Shown one piece after another: positions 9,978 to 19,493 of a DNA stretch of 64,000 nt. The notes under the pieces were generated by a model. That model did no database searches and had not been told where the DNA came from. It worked only from the letters and a program-made list of their open reading frames with translations. A program made the position numbers and the translations under genes. Each line of letters begins with the position of its first letter. The first letter of the stretch is position 1. Location of the stretch: assembly GCA_028284485.1 (NCBI GenBank), contig JANQRQ010000055.1, forward strand, positions 31,479-95,478, written 5' to 3'. This DNA comes from Planctomycetaceae bacterium. GTDB taxonomy: Bacteria; Planctomycetota; Planctomycetia; Planctomycetales; Planctomycetaceae.

Positions 9978-11075
9978 ATGGAATATCGGCCCGCGGAATC
10001 GACGGACAACGCCGGTTACGCCACTTTATCTTGGCAGGGAGACCACTCTGGCTGGTTGCGCCTTCTCGATCAAACCTTGTTGCCCACCGAGTACTGCGAA
10101 ATCGACTGCCGCACGGTGAAAGAAGTCTGGGAAGCCATTCGGCGGCTGAGCGTGCGGGGAGCACCGGCCATCGGTGTGGCAGCCGCGTATGGAGTCGTCA
10201 TCGGATTACAATCGGCAGCCGACGGCAGCCGTGCGGAATTCAACCTGCGTCTTCGCGAAGTCACCGACTACTTGGCATCGAGTCGACCAACTGCAGTCAA
10301 TCTGTTCTGGGCGCTCGAGCGGATGGAAAACGTGGCAAACCAATCGGCCGACGCCGATGCTTCGGAGATGCTGGCTCGCTTACTCGAGGAAGCCCGTCGC
10401 ATCGAATCGGAAGATCGCGAGATGTGTGCCGCGATCGGTCGCCATGGGGCGGAACTGCTAGGCGACAATCAAGGCGTGTTAACCCATTGCAACGCGGGAG
10501 CGCTGGCGACCGCCGGCGACGGAACGGCGCTGTCTGTTATCTTCGCAGCCGCTGCGCAAGGGAAACAATTGCAGGTGTATGCCGACGAAACGCGACCGTT
10601 GCTACAGGGAGCACGGCTCACATCTTGGGAACTGTGCCAACGCGATATTCCCGTCACGGTCATCTGCGATTCGATGGCGGGGTGGGTGATGCGCGAGAAA
10701 CGAATTGACGCGGTCATTACAGGTGCCGACCGTATCGCGGCCAATGGCGATGTCGCCAACAAAATCGGCACGTATTCGGTTGCACTGTTGGCCAAAGCGC
10801 ACGGTCTGCCGTTTTACGTGGCGGCTCCATCGAGCACGTTTGATCTCGCATTGGCAACGGGCGATGAAATCCCCATCGAACAACGCGACGCGAGTGAAAT
10901 CACTCAGTTGGGAGCGCAGCAGACAACTCCGGAGCATGTCGACGTGTACAATCCGGCGTTTGACGTCACACCGGCAGAATACGTGACGGCCATCATTACA
11001 GAACGAGGAGTGATACAACCGGTCACGACTGAAAACGTTCATAACCACCTCGGTACAGAAGCAATTTCGAGTTAA
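9978..11075 (+). CDS. mtnA: S-methyl-5-thioribose-1-phosphate isomerase
   Basis: A 365-residue cytoplasmic enzyme that isomerises 5-methylthioribose-1-phosphate to 5-methylthioribulose-1-phosphate in methionine salvage. Family signatures are all present: VRGAPAIGVAAAYG near residue 60, THCNAGALATAGDGTAL, DETRPLLQGARLTSWEL, the ITGADRIAANGDVANKIGTY block and PFYVAAPSSTFD. The catalytic Cys (HCN) and Asp (GAD) are intact, and length is normal for the family. ATG 9978 follows a GGCGGGGGA Shine-Dalgarno. It stands alone, without other methionine salvage genes nearby, so it may also act in general thioribose salvage. Confidence 0.96.
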   Translation: MEYRPAESTDNAGYATLSWQGDHSGWLRLLDQTLLPTEYCEIDCRTVKEVWEAIRRLSVRGAPAIGVAAAYGVVIGLQSAADGSRAEFNLRLREVTDYLASSRPTAVNLFWALERMENVANQSADADASEMLARLLEEARRIESEDREMCAAIGRHGAELLGDNQGVLTHCNAGALATAGDGTALSVIFAAAAQGKQLQVYADETRPLLQGARLTSWELCQRDIPVTVICDSMAGWVMREKRIDAVITGADRIAANGDVANKIGTYSVALLAKAHGLPFYVAAPSSTFDLALATGDEIPIEQRDASEITQLGAQQTTPEHVDVYNPAFDVTPAEYVTAIITERGVIQPVTTENVHNHLGTEAISS

Positions 11076-11219
11076 CAGGAACCGGTGGCTTGATTGTGGT
11101 CGCCGGTTGAATCCTCTACAACATGCAAAGCGCTTCATATCGCAAACCATTCGCACGATGCTGTTGACGGCGGTCACGGAATCGTTGTTGACAACCACCG
11201 GCATTGAAAAGGAAACATC

Positions 11220-13427
11220 ATGAATCGACGCAGCACTTCGAATCGCATTTTCGCGGTCCTACTGGCATTCCTTTTGTTGTTGGGCGGACAGGCCGCGGTC
11301 CAGGCTGATGAGCTGCAAGACACAACATCGCTGGGATTTGTCCCGGCCAATGCGTCGTTCTACAGCACAGGATTGCGCTGCGGCGAACAGTTTCAAAAAC
11401 TGATGAGCAGCAATGCGATGTACAAGTTGCAGAACATGCCGGCCGTTCAACAGGCGATGGGTATGTTGAATTTCATGTTGATGAGTTCCCAGTCTGGTCC
11501 GTTCAGTATGTTTCAACAATGGAAAGCAGATCCCCAAAACGAAGAACTGCTCGGGCTGCTTGCCGACATGATGTCGCACGAATCGTTCGTGTACGGTAGC
11601 GAAGGTTTCGCCGACATGTTTGTGGTCTTTAATGAAATCAACACAGCGAACACCATTGCGTCGGTCGAAGCGGGCGTGCAGGGAGGCAATCAGGAGGAGG
11701 TGCAAGCTCGGGCGATGTTGACGGCATTGAACCGCATTCGGGACGATTTGCACATTCCAACCACGGTGGTTGGGTTTAAATTGAGCGACACAGCGCCTGC
11801 CGAGAGTCAACTCGCACGCTTGGAAGAACTGGCCGGCGCGGTATTCGCCTCTCAACCCATGCTGGAGGGCCGCTTTGCTCGAACAACGGTCGGCGACAGC
11901 GAATTCCTCACCGTCAATTTGGATGGTTCGATGATTCCCGTCGAAGAAATTCCCATCGACGAAATCGAACAAACCGAAGGCGAATTCGACGAGTTGCTGG
12001 AAAAAATTCAGGAACTGAAGTTCACCGTCGCCTTGGGTATTCGTGGTGATTACTTGCTGCTTTCGTTTGGCGAAACGACCGATCATCTCGCTGAGACAGG
12101 CGGCCCGTTGCTGTACGACCGCGAAGAATTCTCTGCCTTGCGCGAGCATGCCGACAAGCCGATAACAAGCATTGACTATGTCAGCAAGGACTTCATGGAA
12201 GCCGCCGGAAGCGTTGAGAATCAACTGAATGCATATCTCGATGCATTAAAGAACCTGCTGCCGACGGCGCCGCTGCCGGAAGATGTGATCGACGAGATTC
12301 TCGAAGATGCCGAGACCGTTCGAACCGAGCTACCGAACCTGGTTCCCAAACCGGGTGCGATGATGTCGTTCGCATTCATGACCGACCGCGGATACGAAGG
12401 ATACGCCTACAATTGGTCTGAAAACAAAATGTTCGACGGTTCTCAGCCGTTAACGATTCTCGATCATGTGGGCCGCAATCCCGTGCTGTTCTACGCAGCC
12501 CGGGGGAAATATGCACCGGAAGATTACGAAACGTTCGTCAAAGTGGCGAAGCGCCTCTTCTACTACGCAGAAAAGATCGGTGTATCCCAGCTGGACGAAG
12601 TCGATCGTGATGAGTACACGAAAGTGCGGGAAATCATGATTTCAACTGCCGAGAAATGGGACAAAACAACTCGTGAAAACATCATGCCCGGTTTTAAGGA
12701 TGGACAGGGGGCCATCGTTCTCGACACCAAGCTGGGGAGTAACCAGTGGTTCCAAGGAATTCCGCCGGCCGATACAGAACTACCAATGCTGGAATTGGGA
12801 GTCGTCTATGGCATCAGTGATGCCGACGCGGTAACCGCAGGGTTTCAAGAATACTTTGCTTCGCTGCAGGAACTGATGAATCAACTGCACAATTTCAAGC
12901 CGAACGACTTCCCGCCGATTCAAATCCCCGATCCGATGGTTGAAGAACAAGGGTCGGCAAAAATCTACTACTATCCACTTCCCCCGTTTATCGGCCTGGA
13001 CGAACAGCTCTCGCCCAGCGTAGGACTTTCTTCCGATTTTGCGGCAGCCTCGCTTTCACGCAGCCACACAGGCCGGTTGCTGGAGTCACAGCCGCTTTCG
13101 GTGGCCGACGGTCCGCTCGCCAATCGAGACCGGCCTTTAGCATCGGCCTTTATGTACAACGCGGCCGAGTTTATCGACGCCATCACACCGTGGGTCGATT
13201 ACGGGATCCAACTGGGGATGAGCCAGCAACAGGTTAATGCCGGCGAGCCGAATATCAAAAACGTCGCATTGCAGCAGGGACCGCCCGGCCCAGAAGAAAT
13301 CATTTCTCAGGTGCACACGGTGTTGGAGATTATCAAATGCTATCGCGGCTCTTCCAGTGTGACATACGTGGAAGGAGACGTCCGCGTGACGCATAGTGAG
13401 TCGGTATTCGAAGACTTGCCGAATTGA
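11220..13427 (+). CDS. Large secreted protein of unknown function
   Basis: A 735-residue protein with a clear signal peptide (MNRRSTSNRIFAVLLAFLLLLGGQAAVQADE). ATG 11220 has AAGGAAA six bases upstream. The body is mixed alpha/beta with no cysteine clusters or catalytic motifs that I recognise. It opens with the phrase LGFVPANASFYSTGLRCGEQF, reminiscent of planctomycete secreted proteins annotated only as hypothetical (compare the DUF3352-like group, an inference). The next gene begins 11 bases after its stop, so the two probably form an operon. Confidence 0.8.
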   Translation: MNRRSTSNRIFAVLLAFLLLLGGQAAVQADELQDTTSLGFVPANASFYSTGLRCGEQFQKLMSSNAMYKLQNMPAVQQAMGMLNFMLMSSQSGPFSMFQQWKADPQNEELLGLLADMMSHESFVYGSEGFADMFVVFNEINTANTIASVEAGVQGGNQEEVQARAMLTALNRIRDDLHIPTTVVGFKLSDTAPAESQLARLEELAGAVFASQPMLEGRFARTTVGDSEFLTVNLDGSMIPVEEIPIDEIEQTEGEFDELLEKIQELKFTVALGIRGDYLLLSFGETTDHLAETGGPLLYDREEFSALREHADKPITSIDYVSKDFMEAAGSVENQLNAYLDALKNLLPTAPLPEDVIDEILEDAETVRTELPNLVPKPGAMMSFAFMTDRGYEGYAYNWSENKMFDGSQPLTILDHVGRNPVLFYAARGKYAPEDYETFVKVAKRLFYYAEKIGVSQLDEVDRDEYTKVREIMISTAEKWDKTTRENIMPGFKDGQGAIVLDTKLGSNQWFQGIPPADTELPMLELGVVYGISDADAVTAGFQEYFASLQELMNQLHNFKPNDFPPIQIPDPMVEEQGSAKIYYYPLPPFIGLDEQLSPSVGLSSDFAAASLSRSHTGRLLESQPLSVADGPLANRDRPLASAFMYNAAEFIDAITPWVDYGIQLGMSQQQVNAGEPNIKNVALQQGPPGPEEIISQVHTVLEIIKCYRGSSSVTYVEGDVRVTHSESVFEDLPN

Positions 13428-13437
13428 GCATCCCTCG

Positions 13438-14946
13438 ATGAAATTCGCGCTGCTCGGCGAAGACCCCCACATTGCAGGATTTGTGCGCGCGATCGATGTT
13501 GCCCCTGGACATCAGTTGGTGGCCGCGGCGTTTTGTCCGAGTCTCACCGCTGAGTTGTCAAGCAAAACGCCGGGCGTGCCGATTCGCAACCGATGGGAAG
13601 ATCTGCTGGTCGAGCAAGGCATCGACGCAGTAGTCGTTGCGGGCTCTGATGAAAACGTCTTAACCGGTGCACGGCATTTGGCCGGCGCGGGAACGGCTGT
13701 CCTGCTTAGCCTTTCCGCCGGTCAAGGTTCGACATTTGTCTATGAATTGACTTTGATTCGCGACGACACACACGTCGTGCTATTCCCGCTCATTCGTAGT
13801 GAAGTGGATCCTCGCATTAGTCAACTTGTCGATTTGATACGAAACGGCCAGGTAGGCCAAGTTGTCGATTTGCAGTTTTCACGCGATATCGCCGGTCGAA
13901 GCGACGCCTCCGGTAAGCTGCTATCCGTATCGGAACTGGACGAGCACCTGCTCAATGATATCGGTTTACTACGACGTGTCGGCGGCCGATACGACCAGGT
14001 GACCGCACTGCGCTCGGGTCCCGCCGAGAACCGAATCTCACAGGCCAATGTCAGTTTGGCGGGGGAAGGTTTACCTCAGGCGGTTTGGTCAATCCGTACC
14101 GATGCGAATCAGTCGAAATGGGAACTCAGCGTGACTGCTGAACAGGGGCGTTTCGTCCTTGCAGAAATGGAAAACCGCGTCGTTCTCGAACAGGTAGCCG
14201 ATAGCGGCACTCGGGAGTTGGCCGCACCGAAGGACGTGTCCGATACCGACACACTTCTTCTGCGTCGTTTCGAGCACGCGATGAGAGGCGAAGCGGTGTC
14301 TCCCGATTGGACAAGCGCCGTTCACTTGTTCGAAACTGTCGATGCAACTCATCGCTCGATCAAACGGCGACGCACGATCGATTTGCATTTCGAGACCACG
14401 TCCGAGCGATCGATTTTTAAGACGCAAATGACCGCTATCGGCTGTGGATTGCTGTTGCTGACCCTGTTTGGTCTGATCGCCTTGTTAACACTGGGAGCCT
14501 TGCTCGACTCGCAGCGAGCCGAGGTTGCCGGTTCCGAATCAGCCGGGTTTGTTATGCGAACAAGCGAGTTCGAGGCGGGCTCGGCCAACCTCAATCAGAC
14601 GGGGATCAGCCATGTCGCCGATATGGCCCGGCGAGTTCCCGGCGTCTCTCTTCCGATTTATGTCGAGCGATCACAGGGAGACGACAACCTCGACAACTCA
14701 CGACGCAATTCGGTTGTCGAGTCGCTTGTGACTCATGGTATCGCCGATGCCGAACAACGCACTTTTTTGGCACCGGAAACCAGCGAATTGACGAATATCG
14801 TTATGAAGATTGCCCGCATCGCTTGGCTCGTTCCGCTAGTGCTGTTTCTGTTGTTGCAGCTTTTGGTCTTCGTCGCGAAGCCGTCGGCCGCCGCGCAATC
14901 CTCGCGCGCGAACGCATCCCAGGAATCGGCCGATCAGCAATGCTGA
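13438..14946 (+). CDS. Membrane protein: Gfo/Idh/MocA-like N-terminal region plus two TM helices flanking an OmpA-like module
   Basis: 502 residues; ATG 13438 lies 11 bases after the previous stop. Residues 1-about 310 look like a degenerate Gfo/Idh/MocA dehydrogenase (MKFALLGEDPHIAGFVRAI opening strand, IDAVVVAGSDENV, LSLSAGQG where family members have EKP). The usual GxGxxG and EKP motifs are not intact, so catalysis is doubtful. A TM helix at about 330-352 and another at 460-480 enclose an extracytoplasmic stretch (385-445). This stretch resembles the lipoprotein at 19494-20225: an IYVERS strand, an NSRRNSVVESLV helix and an AEQRTFLA end. An unusual cytoplasmic-to-periplasmic architecture; role unknown, probably linked to the envelope genes downstream. 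Confidence 0.8.
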   Translation: MKFALLGEDPHIAGFVRAIDVAPGHQLVAAAFCPSLTAELSSKTPGVPIRNRWEDLLVEQGIDAVVVAGSDENVLTGARHLAGAGTAVLLSLSAGQGSTFVYELTLIRDDTHVVLFPLIRSEVDPRISQLVDLIRNGQVGQVVDLQFSRDIAGRSDASGKLLSVSELDEHLLNDIGLLRRVGGRYDQVTALRSGPAENRISQANVSLAGEGLPQAVWSIRTDANQSKWELSVTAEQGRFVLAEMENRVVLEQVADSGTRELAAPKDVSDTDTLLLRRFEHAMRGEAVSPDWTSAVHLFETVDATHRSIKRRRTIDLHFETTSERSIFKTQMTAIGCGLLLLTLFGLIALLTLGALLDSQRAEVAGSESAGFVMRTSEFEAGSANLNQTGISHVADMARRVPGVSLPIYVERSQGDDNLDNSRRNSVVESLVTHGIADAEQRTFLAPETSELTNIVMKIARIAWLVPLVLFLLLQLLVFVAKPSAAAQSSRANASQESADQQC

Positions 14947-15048
14947 TGCGCTTTCTGAAAACGTCTTACCCTGCTGGGCACCGCCACCCCACGGTATAGA
15001 CCGTATCGATTTCTTACGTCGCGGGCATGGCCAGTGCAATTTGCTCTA
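14941..15048 (-). repeat. TAGAGC element, subfamily 1
   Basis: On the minus strand it begins TAGAGCAAATTGCACTGGCC and continues ATGCCCGCGACG, ending near GACGTTTTCAGAAAGCGC. It matches the copies at 21318-21433 and 49251-49365. It fills the gap between two convergent genes. Its first three bases are the TAG stop of the minus-strand gene. Confidence 0.65.
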
Positions 15049-15945
15049 GCGAACGGCAGGATGCGCCGCAGGAATCATCAGCGGCCCGGCCGCTGGACCT
15101 GCTTGCGGCAGCCGAGGTTGGCCAACCGCCGGCGCTGGTGCCGGAGGAACAGCCTGAATGACGGCCGCATTACGAATCGAACCAGGCGGTATGGAACCAG
15201 ACGGAATGTAAACCGTGTCGGTCAAGTCGCGGGAAGAAGGTGGCTTTAACATCTTGGCCTTCTCTTCGTAGCGATGCCAAAACTGCTGCGAGTACGGCAT
15301 GGTCGCCGACAGTCCCCAACCGGCAGCTGCCTGCGACTGGGCTAAGAGCTGCTTGTAATTGTACGGTCGAAAGGCATGATGTCCGCCGTAGGCGGGAATC
15401 TCTTGAAAGTAGCCATGCAGCCATGGTTCTTGAGCGTCGTATCGGAACATCGGCTCACCGGCAAGTCCGAAATGACCACCGATGAAACCACCACTGGGAT
15501 TTGAGTATCCATAGCCGCCATACCCAACCGCCGCGCCGTAGCCACCGGCTGCGTAGTCTGCAGCGCCGTAGTGCATTCCACCAGGAGCGGAGCCGACATA
15601 CGGTGCAGGACCCATGCCATACTGAACATTCGCCGATGGATTGGGATAATAAGGAGCAGCATTGGTGGTCGTCCCGCCGTAATTCGGGGTCGCCCCACCG
15701 TAGTGTTGGACGGTGCCGCCGTAATGCTGAATAGCGCCGCCATGGCTTGGTGCGGCTGTCGCGTTGTAGCCGTAACCTCCGGTCGCGGGCATGCCGTTGG
15801 CTTGATACGTGGGGCTTGGCCCAGATCGGTAGGTGACCCCTGCAGAGGGAGCACCGTATTGCCCGCCCGCTGGAAGGCCTGCATTATCGTAGGGACCGGC
15901 TCCCAAAGCTGCCAAAATCGCGACTGTCAATGCGCCGTGTGACAT
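15046..15945 (-). CDS. Gly/Tyr-rich secreted protein
   Basis: A 299-residue low-complexity protein. ATG 15945 (MSHGALTVAILAALGAG) gives a short hydrophobic export segment and has GGAGCAAGG just upstream; an upstream extension of 34 residues lacks support. The N-terminal two thirds are rich in Gly, Tyr, Ala and Pro, with repeated HYGG/NYGG and GGYG units. The C-terminal third is more structured (FRPYNYKQLLAQSQAAAGWG) and ends in an Ala/Pro tail. Similar surface or matrix proteins occur in planctomycetes but have no known function. It is convergent with the Gfo-like membrane protein and divergent from the His-rich protein. Confidence 0.7.
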   Translation of the reverse strand: MSHGALTVAILAALGAGPYDNAGLPAGGQYGAPSAGVTYRSGPSPTYQANGMPATGGYGYNATAAPSHGGAIQHYGGTVQHYGGATPNYGGTTTNAAPYYPNPSANVQYGMGPAPYVGSAPGGMHYGAADYAAGGYGAAVGYGGYGYSNPSGGFIGGHFGLAGEPMFRYDAQEPWLHGYFQEIPAYGGHHAFRPYNYKQLLAQSQAAAGWGLSATMPYSQQFWHRYEEKAKMLKPPSSRDLTDTVYIPSGSIPPGSIRNAAVIQAVPPAPAPAVGQPRLPQAGPAAGPLMIPAAHPAVR

Positions 15946-16326
15946 GAACCTTGCTCCCCTCGTGGTGCGATTATTCCGCCCCGTCCGTATCGTTGAATGC
16001 GAGAATTCCGTAGAAAGCCTTTCAGCTGGCCACGCGGCAGGCAACACAATCAGTTGGAAATTCGCGCAAGCCTGCCATGTCTACCTATTAATATCGGCCT
16101 TCTGTTCGATTCTCTCCGTGGCTTCCTCAAAAATAATCGCATCGGGACGACTTACAATCGCGTTATATTCCTTACGTCATTTGCATGGAAATCGGCCGAA
16201 CGACAAACTTTGCCTCTTGTGCCCACTCACCCTGAATATAATGAAGTCCTCAATTGGTAATGTCGGACTGTTTCTCTCGCATCAGATCGGCACGCTTTGC
16301 TCACTCAATTCAATCGGGGACACTTG
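15946..16326. other. Divergent intergenic region
   Basis: 381 bases between two divergently oriented genes for Gly/Tyr-rich secreted proteins. It should contain both promoters. It is somewhat richer in AT than the surrounding genes (for example 16120-16180), but no pair of promoter boxes stands out. Confidence 0.4.
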
Positions 16327-16794
16327 ATGGGAATCACTCGACTTACGGCCGCAGCCGCATTGCTTCTGCTGGCAGCGACTCAAGACAATGCACAAGCACA
16401 GGCAGTCCACGTCGCTGGAGCGACTCCAGCTTATCACGGGCACGCTGCTCATCCATTTGGACAACCGGGAGGCTATGCCGGACGCGTCGGAGCCCCTTAT
16501 TACTACTCCGCCCCTTTGCCGCAGCCTGGTTGTGGCGTTAATCAGGTAGCGCCAGCCCACGGGCATCACGCACCGGTCCACCGACACCACGCAACCGGTC
16601 ATATGCACCAAGGTTACGGCTACCGTGTTGGATACGGAGCGATGGCCGGTAGCGTCTATGACCGACATTTTGGCCCTGGCTATTATCGATACGCCGAACA
16701 TGGCCATGTTCGCTTCCCTTACTACAGCTACCGACGTCCGTGGTACTTCCAAGGTCCGCCTGTCTTCAATCGAGACACAAACTTCGCCTGGTAA
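16327..16794 (+). CDS. His/Gly/Tyr-rich small secreted protein
   Basis: 155 residues starting MGITRLTAAAALLLLAATQDNAQAQA, a good Sec signal peptide. ATG 16327 has GGGGA seven bases upstream. The mature protein is low in complexity: many histidines (HGHAAHPFG, APAHGHHAPVHRHH, ATGHMHQ) followed by Tyr/Arg/Phe-rich sequence ending NRDTNFAW. The histidine density suggests metal binding or a structural surface role (inference). A strong terminator follows, so it is probably transcribed alone. Confidence 0.7.
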   Translation: MGITRLTAAAALLLLAATQDNAQAQAVHVAGATPAYHGHAAHPFGQPGGYAGRVGAPYYYSAPLPQPGCGVNQVAPAHGHHAPVHRHHATGHMHQGYGYRVGYGAMAGSVYDRHFGPGYYRYAEHGHVRFPYYSYRRPWYFQGPPVFNRDTNFAW

Positions 16795-16851
16795 ACGACG
16801 GACAGGACGGCCGTTCGCCGGACGCTGTAAACTGTTATTTGGAATCTCATT

Positions 16852-16893
16852 GGGGAGCTGCACCCGTAGTTACGGAGGCGGCTCCCCTTTTTT
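16852..16893 (+). terminator. Rho-independent terminator
   Basis: GGGGAGC pairs with GCTCCCC (seven pairs), followed by six T. It lies 57 bases after the His/Gly/Tyr-rich gene. Confidence 0.9.
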
Positions 16894-17030
16894 GTGTATT
16901 TTTCAATCGATTCCAGGTCAGCCGAATTGCCTTGCCGATGGGCCAGGGGGCGTAAAGCAAAGCATGACAATCGATTAAGTCAACCTATTTTCACTAATCG
17001 GACCGCCGCCAAATTCGGACAAATAGCAAG

Positions 17031-17057
17031 ATGACAATCAATTCTCACGATTGTCAT
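17031..17057. promoter_or_regulatory. Inverted repeat upstream of secretin gene, candidate operator
   Basis: ATGACAATC and GATTGTCAT form a perfect nine-base inverted repeat with a nine-base spacer, 218 bases before the secretin start. A further ATGACAATC stands at 16964-16972. The spacing would suit a dimeric regulator, but it could also be a chance hairpin. Otherwise the 16894-17274 gap holds no gene. Confidence 0.4.
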
Positions 17058-17274
17058 AACCGATATAGATAAAACCACGCGCAAGGTGGTCTGCGCCGCA
17101 CGTGGGGTCATGAAACTCGAAAAGTCAGCATCAATCGATTCCGCACACGGCACAATTGCCCGAAAGACCCATGAGAAAGCGCAAGGAATGCGAGAGCCGC
17201 GTACCGCGGTTCATTCTTGGTCGATGCGGGCGGTGCCGATTCGACACGCCGGGAGTCAATAGGAGCAACCACGG

Positions 17275-19374
17275 ATGTTGAGATCTCCGTTTGAATCGCT
17301 GAAGTCTATTGGGAGTGCGGCCAAAAAACCGTTCGCATGCCTCGCCATCTTCGCCGCCATGGTTCTCGGCACGGTATCCGATTTGGCGGCTCAAAATGCC
17401 GTGCAAGCACCGTACATCGCACAGGGCGGGCAGTATCGAATTCAGCAAGTTCAAAGCATGCAACCTTCACCGCCCGGAACACCGGTTCGAAGGCCGTTGC
17501 ACCATTTGATCGATAGTATGCCCTCGATTCAGGAAGACCTCGAAGTCATCCACCATCGCAGTCAATTGATTCGCACGACGTCTGGCGTGGTACGGACGGC
17601 TGTGGCCGATCCTTCGATCGTTCAAATCGTTCACTACAGCCCCGACGAAATCGCAGTTCTCGGACTCGACATTGGTTCGACAACTCTCACGATCTGGTTT
17701 GAAAACGAGCGCGATCCGCTGATTTATCTCGTCAACGTCATCCGCGATCCCAGCATTGAGGAGCGTCGGCGCATTGATTACGGAAAGCTCGAACGTAAGC
17801 TGGCTGTTCTCTTCCCCGACAGCAAGGTTTACCTCATCCCGCTTTCGGGGAAAATCATCGTCAAGGGACAAGCCCGCGACAGCGAAGAAGCCGCCCAAAT
17901 CCTGCAGATTATTCGGGGCGAATTCATCAATCAGTACGGCAGCCTCGGTGGTCCGCAGCCCGATCAACCGGCCGGGGTCGATACCCCGTACAACAATCTG
18001 GATTTGGTATCCCAGTTTATTGTCAACATGTTGGACGTGCCGGGCGAAAAGCAGGTGATGCTACACGTGCGAATCGCTGAACTCAATCGGGCCCAGCTCC
18101 GACAGATGGGCTTCGACATCAACGTGTTGTTTGACGGCGGCCGTCATGCCGTTAACGCGCTGGCTGGTGGAATTCCGGCGACGCTCAGCGGTATTTTCGA
18201 GAACGGTGAAGTTAACGTTCTACTGAACTGGCTGCGGTCGAATGGCTCGGCACAGATTCTCACCGAACCGACCGTAACGGTGCTCAGCGGGCATAGCGCA
18301 AGCTTTCTTTCGGGTGGCGAATTTCCCGTTCCGACAATTGTGGGCGTCGGGGGCGCCCAAGCGTCAACGACAACTTTCCGCGGATTCGGCACATCGCTGG
18401 TCGTCACGCCAACGGTCATGGATAAAGACAATATTCGCATGCAGATCATTCCCGAATTCAGTGCGATTAATAGCGCTAACGGGAACAACGGCATTCAAGG
18501 TTTGGACTCCCGCCGTGTGCAAACCACGGTGGAACTTCGCGAAGGCCAAACGATTGCGATTGCCGGTTTGATTTCGCATCAAACGAGTACAGAAAACACC
18601 GGCATCCCGTTCTTGGGCGAATTACCGTTCATCGGCCCAATTCTGTTTAACGCCAAACGTGCGACTCAGGACGAATCTGAGTTGTTGGTGTTGGTCACAC
18701 CAGAATTGGTGCGACCGATGGATGCCGACGAAGTTCCGCCGGTTCCCGGATTCTACGTCACGCACCCCAACAACACCGAACTGTACAAATACGGCATGAT
18801 CGAAGGCGTTCCGGACGAACGCGTCTATCAGTTGGCACCGTACGGCAGTGGATCGGGTGTGGGAATGGACGTCGGATATCGGTTGTTCAACCCGGCCCCA
18901 GCCTCTCCCATGTATTCTCCTGTGCCGAACAATGCCTACGGCAACCAACAATACGGTGCCGGCATGGCTGATCCGAACTCCATGCCTCCAACCGGGGCAC
19001 CGCAAACGATTCCGCAACGCTCCGGATCGGGAACCAACTATCCGCCGACGCAGGTTTCACCCGGACCGCAACCCCATAACGGTCTGCCGACGTTAGTACC
19101 GCCAAACCAAACCCGGCCGACACCACTCCCGCAGAATACCGCACCTTCGATACCGCCAATTCCCGATGCAGCTGCCCGATCGGCATTGCCCGCCCAGTTT
19201 CCCTCCTCAGGGCTGACACCGGTCAATTACGAAGGCGAGTCGCAAGGGTTTTCTTTAAGAAAACTGCTGCCTTTGCCGTCGCGAAACGCAACGCATGCAA
19301 ATTATCCCGGTACTTCCGGCTATGGTCGGTCAGTTGGCAATCGTTGGGCAAACCACGAGTTGTTTTCGAGATAG
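17275..19374 (+). CDS. Secretin of the type II/III/Flp (CpaC/RcpA-like) family with Pro-rich C-terminal tail
   Basis: A 699-residue outer-membrane channel subunit. ATG 17275 has AGGAG nine bases upstream and a hydrophobic export segment (FACLAIFAAMVLGTVSDLAAQ). Residues about 85-160 match the pilus-type N-terminal domain of CpaC secretins (LIRTTSGVVRTAVADPSIVQ). A BON-like region follows (about 165-215). The secretin domain proper (about 240-485) contains MLHVRIAELNRAQLRQMG, ILTEPTVTVLSGHSASFLSGGEFPV, the GTSLVVTPTV strand and the C-terminal GIPFLGELPFIG and ELLVLVTPELV signatures. The last 170 residues are Pro/Asn/Gly-rich and atypical. No secretion ATPase, inner-membrane platform or pseudopilin gene is nearby. 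Confidence 0.92.
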   Translation: MLRSPFESLKSIGSAAKKPFACLAIFAAMVLGTVSDLAAQNAVQAPYIAQGGQYRIQQVQSMQPSPPGTPVRRPLHHLIDSMPSIQEDLEVIHHRSQLIRTTSGVVRTAVADPSIVQIVHYSPDEIAVLGLDIGSTTLTIWFENERDPLIYLVNVIRDPSIEERRRIDYGKLERKLAVLFPDSKVYLIPLSGKIIVKGQARDSEEAAQILQIIRGEFINQYGSLGGPQPDQPAGVDTPYNNLDLVSQFIVNMLDVPGEKQVMLHVRIAELNRAQLRQMGFDINVLFDGGRHAVNALAGGIPATLSGIFENGEVNVLLNWLRSNGSAQILTEPTVTVLSGHSASFLSGGEFPVPTIVGVGGAQASTTTFRGFGTSLVVTPTVMDKDNIRMQIIPEFSAINSANGNNGIQGLDSRRVQTTVELREGQTIAIAGLISHQTSTENTGIPFLGELPFIGPILFNAKRATQDESELLVLVTPELVRPMDADEVPPVPGFYVTHPNNTELYKYGMIEGVPDERVYQLAPYGSGSGVGMDVGYRLFNPAPASPMYSPVPNNAYGNQQYGAGMADPNSMPPTGAPQTIPQRSGSGTNYPPTQVSPGPQPHNGLPTLVPPNQTRPTPLPQNTAPSIPPIPDAAARSALPAQFPSSGLTPVNYEGESQGFSLRKLLPLPSRNATHANYPGTSGYGRSVGNRWANHELFSR

Positions 19375-19493
19375 CAAGAACGTCCTGTCCGATAGAACTG
19401 ACAACAGGCGCATGATTGTCGCCTGCCGAAACTTCCAACCCGACTTTCGCAACCAAGCCCGTTTCTTACGCGTTGTGCGGGATGAGGATTACC

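Noticed and set aside
9505..10119. 204-residue frame overlapping the start of mtnA
   Set aside because: It conflicts with the well-supported mtnA start and contains a degenerate repeat unit at its beginning.
11083..11110. Terminator after mtnA (AACCGGTGG...CGCCGGTT)
   Set aside because: The stem is imperfect and no T run follows.
11259..12224. 321-residue open frame opposite the large secreted protein
   Set aside because: It is antisense to a gene with a signal peptide and a good ribosome-binding site; its composition (rich in His, Arg, Gln) is that of a shadow frame.
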